From NCBI GenBank assembly GCA_030280995.1, contig JASXTE010000001.1, forward strand, positions 20,324,106 to 20,388,105: a stretch of DNA of 64,000 nucleotides, in the 5' to 3' direction. The notes beneath the pieces were generated by a model, which was given only the letters and a program-made list of their open reading frames with translations, was not told the origin of the DNA and searched no databases. The stretch comes from Hemileia vastatrix (lineage: Eukaryota; Basidiomycota; Pucciniomycetes; Pucciniales; Zaghouaniaceae). The translations under genes were made by a program, and so were the position numbers. Below, in pieces: positions 60,824 to 64,000 of this stretch (positions within the stretch are counted from its first letter, which is position 1; each line of letters starts with the position of its first letter).

Positions 60824-61285
60824 GTATGAGACTCAGCAATTCTTGCACCTTGATTCATATTCAAGGGGTTGACATCGAGCCTTTTTCCAAAGAGTTTTTC
60901 AATTTGATTATAAATAAGACACATAGAGTTGTTTTTTTCAGAAACAGATGTGATTCCATGCTTTTCATCATCTTTGGTAAATACAAAGCTAGTTGAAGAA
61001 GCCATCTTTACTTTCTTGTATTTTATTTTATAGATTTTAAATCTTTCCCTCATTTACTTTGTTGTCAAATCCATCTTAATTTTAGTTTTTGATTTAAACT
61101 CCACTCCCATTTGATTAAAGCCACTCAATTTTGATGAGGGTGGACAACCAACTTGGGTAGAATTTTACCAGCCAAAAAAGGCATACAAATCATATCTATT
61201 TTTCAGCCAGTTAATTACAATCTGTAGGTCAGATGGTTTCAATTGAGTAAAATTTTGAGAAGTAGATTTTGGGAAAGGCACAATA
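60824..61285 (-). pseudogene. SANT-like protein, copy 2, N-terminal half
   Basis: On the minus strand the head domain reads IVINWLKNRYDLYAFFGW, a stop, then VGCPPSSKLSGFNQM, another stop before MRERFKIYKIKYKKV, then GITSVSEKN and LFGKRLDVNPL, ending at IAESH where element A is inserted. It is collinear with copy 1 (42069-43442). Two in-frame stops (near 61169 and 61055) show it was dead or dying. The start codon is not clear; the frame opens near 61285. Confidence 0.6.
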
Positions 61286-61300
61286 AATTAGCACTAAACA

Positions 61301-62689
61301 AAGAAATTAGTGAAAAAGAAAATTTTATTTAAGAAAAGAAGAAAATAACAGAGATTTTAGATATTTGTGATTCCATGTATAAAAACAAGAAGTTGTGAGT
61401 ATAGAAATTTGAGCAAGAATATTTTCTAAAAAACAGGATAAAATGCAATAGACTTACTGCGGTGTGAAAGAGAAAACTTTAATTAGGAAATGAATTGGGG
61501 GAGAAGAGTTGTGACATTGTGGTAGTCTAAAGATTAGTATGGCACATAATCTTATTAAAAATGAGTCTTTGGGGAATGATTGTTTGTATTGGAAAGATCA
61601 ATCTAATTTTAAAATAATTATATTAAATAAATTAAGTATTAAAAGTGGTAAAAAAGAATTGATTTTACGGGTCAAGTATTAAAAAAAATCATTCGATAGG
61701 AAATGCTAGCATAGTTATAAATGTTCATTGAATATAAATTTAGGATTCTCAAAAAACTTTGTGAATTTTTCTTGAATTTTTACTATTTTTCTACAGTTTT
61801 TAATAATTTTTTAAAATATTTTTGATTTTTCATAATTTGCTTAACTTTGATAATTTTTTACTAGGTGAATAGAGCTTGAAAGGCTAGGAAAGTTATGATA
61901 AAATATAAAGTAGAAGTAGACCTATCATCTGTAATATTTTTAGATTTCTATTAGTATTTCAAAGTTTCTAATTAAGTCCAGAAGTCTGGAAAAGCTCCAG
62001 AATTCTCTGTTTAGGAAAGTAGGGCATGTGACTTACTATGAATATAAAGCCTGTAGACTTGACATTAGAGTTTATCCAGCCATTCAAAAATCATATAGAA
62101 ACCAAATATTCATATTTTAACAATAATTAAGTATTTTACATAAAAAATTATAAAATTGTAATACCCTTATAAAAATAACACTTTTACATAACAATTTATT
62201 AAATTAATTCATAATCATAAATATTAACTTATAGGGTACCATTTTAAAGTCTCATCATCAGGGATATGATTTTAAAAACTAAACTTTAAAAGAAAAGCTT
62301 CATAAAACATATTATTCAATCATTTAAATAACTTTTCTAAATACAACTTCACTTTTGTGTTTTCCAACCTCATCTTAAAAAACACAGATTCTACATCTCA
62401 ACTTTGTTTGTAAAAAATGGTTTACTAGTTACTTTATATCAAGTAGAGGCTATAGCTTATTTAATTGTGAATTCTTTATTTATATAAAGGGACAGGGTTA
62501 TCTTCTGTTTATCCAGCTCCCTTGGATTCTGCTTACAGCAAGGCAACTGTAAGAGTCCTTCTACATTGGTGGCTTCCAGCATTGGATTTGAATTTTCTAG
62601 CTTTAAATTGGTCTTACTTGGTATATGGACACACTTAGCCTGCAAGAGGCTTATTTAACGGAAGCTTACATTCATTTAAATGGTTTAAT
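61301..62689. other. No gene recognised
   Basis: About 1.4 kb of A+T-rich sequence with short frames only. The 62-codon minus-strand frame at 62457-62645 has no features I recognise. Words such as PSTLVASSIGFEFSSFKL on the plus strand near 62555-62610 may belong to the start of the gag-like relic that follows. Confidence 0.4.
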
Positions 62690-63130
62690 CTTATGAATTT
62701 TGGAGGTCTTCTGCTATTGGATCTGGTTTTTTGGCTGCTGGTGTACCTATTATGGAATCAGTAAGGATTGTATCTTGGGATGGGCCCAAGTTTACTGGTG
62801 AAAATTTAGAGGGTTTTTAATTAGGTATGAAATTGCATCTGGATTGGATGGAGCTTAGCCTTTGGATATGGTGAAGCAGATTAGATTTTTTATGGGTGAC
62901 AGAGAGGTTGAAGAAGAAGTTATAGCTATGGATGGCTACAAAGATCAAAATTGGGAGAAGCTTAATGTGAAAATGATTATGAGGTTGTCAATGCTTTATT
63001 AATTTAATTATTTCAAGACTATTTCTAGGAAATGGGAATCTAAAGGTGGTTTCACCTCTCTTGGTCAGTACTATCATTTTATGGTTGAATTTCAGGTGGT
63101 TGTGAAATATCAGTTGTATTGTGATATTAT
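62690..63130 (+). pseudogene. Rust-type gag-like retrotransposon relic
   Basis: Plus-strand words in order, with frame changes: SGFLAAGVPIMESVRIVSWDGPKFTGENLEGF (in two runs, near 62720-62818), RYEIASGLDGA, then MVKQIRFFMGDREVEEEV and AMDGYKDQNWEKL (near 62870-62960), and WESKGGFTSLGQYYHFMVEF (near 63030-63090). The set W.G..FTG.N.EGF / F..D.EV...V..MDGY / GGFT.L.QF is a gag-like family that I associate with gypsy elements of rust fungi. It has a frameshift near 62818 and several stops. The relic ends abruptly near 63130, where base composition changes. Confidence 0.55.
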
Positions 63131-64000
63131 ATCACCACACAATATTTTGGGGGGACTTTCTAGTAAGTTGTCACTGGACAACCTACGCACAAGGTCGAGG
63201 GTGTTCCTGAAAGTGAGATGGAGAGAGGAGTTTATAAACTTCGTCGAGGCACAAAGGAAATGTTCGAGGAAGTGATTCAAAGATGACTTGAAGGAAGAGC
63301 TACTGCTTCAAGATATGTTCGAGGAGAATTCTTAAATAAGTTAAAGGTAATATTAAAATTCTTAGAATCTCACAAAGGGTTGGAAACTCAATAATCAAAG
63401 GTTTTAGGATTTAGAAATGATTACTGAGAAAATAAGGAAAGATACAATAATAATGATTTAACTAAAGCTTTACCACTATTAACTATATATACGTTCTATA
63501 ATTAAATTCTAAAGAATGTCGAACCAAAAACCCAACCCCTTTTATATCCTTTACTCCTCCTCGCATTGACCCCATACCCATCCACTATTCTGCACACCAC
63601 AGACCATTAAAATAAATCAATTACACATGGACCCTCCTCACTAACATCCGTTAACCCTTTAATCCTCCGCTATCCATTCTGTCCATGCTCACTACCCCTT
63701 TTAATAATTCACAGACATTTAATAAACCTTTTAGTGCACCATTACATTGACTATTGCGCTGTGCGTCACTTATTGAGGAAAAGACTGAGACACACTATTG
63801 AGAGATTGACTAATTTGGATTTAGAGTTTAGACTAACGCGGTTGAATAGCGAGTACACAAAGGAAAGTCGCAGTTGCTATGGAGAATTGCTTTCTGCGCT
63901 TCAAGTAGGGATTTAGACCTCTGTATTATTGATTTAATGAGCTGCTTTTTCCTCGAGTGTCTTGTGGTGTGTGACAGATTCCCGGGTATAAAATATGCGA
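63131..64000. other. Different-composition stretch at the right edge, possible LTR
   Basis: From about 63130 the sequence is less A+T-rich and has words such as GGTCGAGG and GTTCGAGGA. A TATAAAAGGGG box reads on the minus strand near 63540-63550. It may be the LTR end of another retrotransposon in minus orientation that runs out of the window and interrupts the gag-like relic. I see no convincing gene; the 60-64-codon frames here lack recognisable features. Confidence 0.35.

Larger units (their letters stand above)
47942..61300. mobile_element. Second Harbinger-like element (right end not found), split by element A
   Basis: The left end AGGGGGTCTCAAACATTACC follows AAT inside the C LTR, as at the first Harbinger-like element. 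It contains a Cys-cluster gene relic (+, 50018-50839) and a convergent SANT-like gene (-, 50852-51640 joined to 60824-61285). No transposase was seen. The right end (expected CCCCCT followed by AAT and the rest of the C LTR) is not recognised before 64000, so the end given here is only the end of the last recognisable gene. Confidence 0.5.

Noticed and set aside
62457..62645. 62-codon minus-strand frame as a gene
   Set aside because: Opposite to the probable start of the gag-like relic; no motif and no support.
63734..63916. 60-codon frame near the right edge as a gene
   Set aside because: No recognisable motif, no family likeness, and located in what looks like LTR or other non-coding sequence.

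Overview
This window is a stack of nested eukaryotic transposable elements, strongly AT-rich (by eye about three quarters A+T), from what is most likely a rust fungus (Pucciniales). The clues to the host are two protein families that I associate from memory with rust genomes: a SANT-like/coiled-coil protein (42069-43442, and a second copy split around 51640/60824) and a gag-like fragment with the words WDGPKFTG and MDGY (about 62700-63130). Short GT-AG introns of 52-65 nt also fit a fungus. I see no ordinary single-copy host gene anywhere in the 64 kb.

The main residents are six Ty3/gypsy chromoviruses (CX2C...GHXC knuckle, DSG protease, YIDD reverse transcriptase, RNase H, integrase, GPF module, C-terminal chromodomain). 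They fall in two subfamilies that share the LTR start TGTCAGCCAGGC. Type I has LTRs of about 1.1-1.24 kb (elements E, C, D, A, plus a solo LTR). Type II has LTRs of about 0.74-0.79 kb (elements F and B). Layout: E (1-3920, left end outside the window) sits in the leader of F (3921-11485). A Tnp2/Plavaka-like transposase relic lies at about 12600-13690. C is the oldest and longest host element (13995 to beyond 47941). C is interrupted by a 449-bp MITE (14077-14525), by D (15893-25246, TSD ATAAC), by B (26318-36143, TSD CTTAC; B itself holds a solo LTR at 28038-29152, TSD GTCTC), by a PIF/Harbinger-like DNA transposon (38009-43803, TSD AAT), by a 211-bp MITE (47099-47309, TSD ATT), and by a second Harbinger-like element that begins at 47942 inside the C 3' LTR. 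Element A (51641-60823, TSD GTATG) is inserted in the SANT-like gene of that second element.

Element A is young: its two 1143-bp LTRs differ at one position by eye, and a single open frame runs from 52817 to 58984. That long frame is probably not the real protein. In five elements (A, B, C, D, F) a GT-AG intron of 58 or 64 nt lies after 23-25 codons. Behind it a different frame is conserved at protein level between the two subfamilies (coiled coil, then a proline-rich segment). This gives an ORF1 of about 205 aa in A. ORF1 ends in a stop that overlaps the probable AUG of the large gag-pol ORF2 (AUGGUAA in A, C and D; AUGUUAA in F). The reading frames of C, D, B, E and F are all broken by stops, frameshifts and insertions.

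The Harbinger-like element at 38009-43803 carries three decayed genes: a DDE transposase with one intron, a SANT-like DNA-binding/coiled-coil protein (the usual partner), and a TET/JBP-like 2-oxoglutarate/Fe(II) dioxygenase. A nucleic-acid-modifying enzyme inside this kind of transposon is the observation most worth following up.
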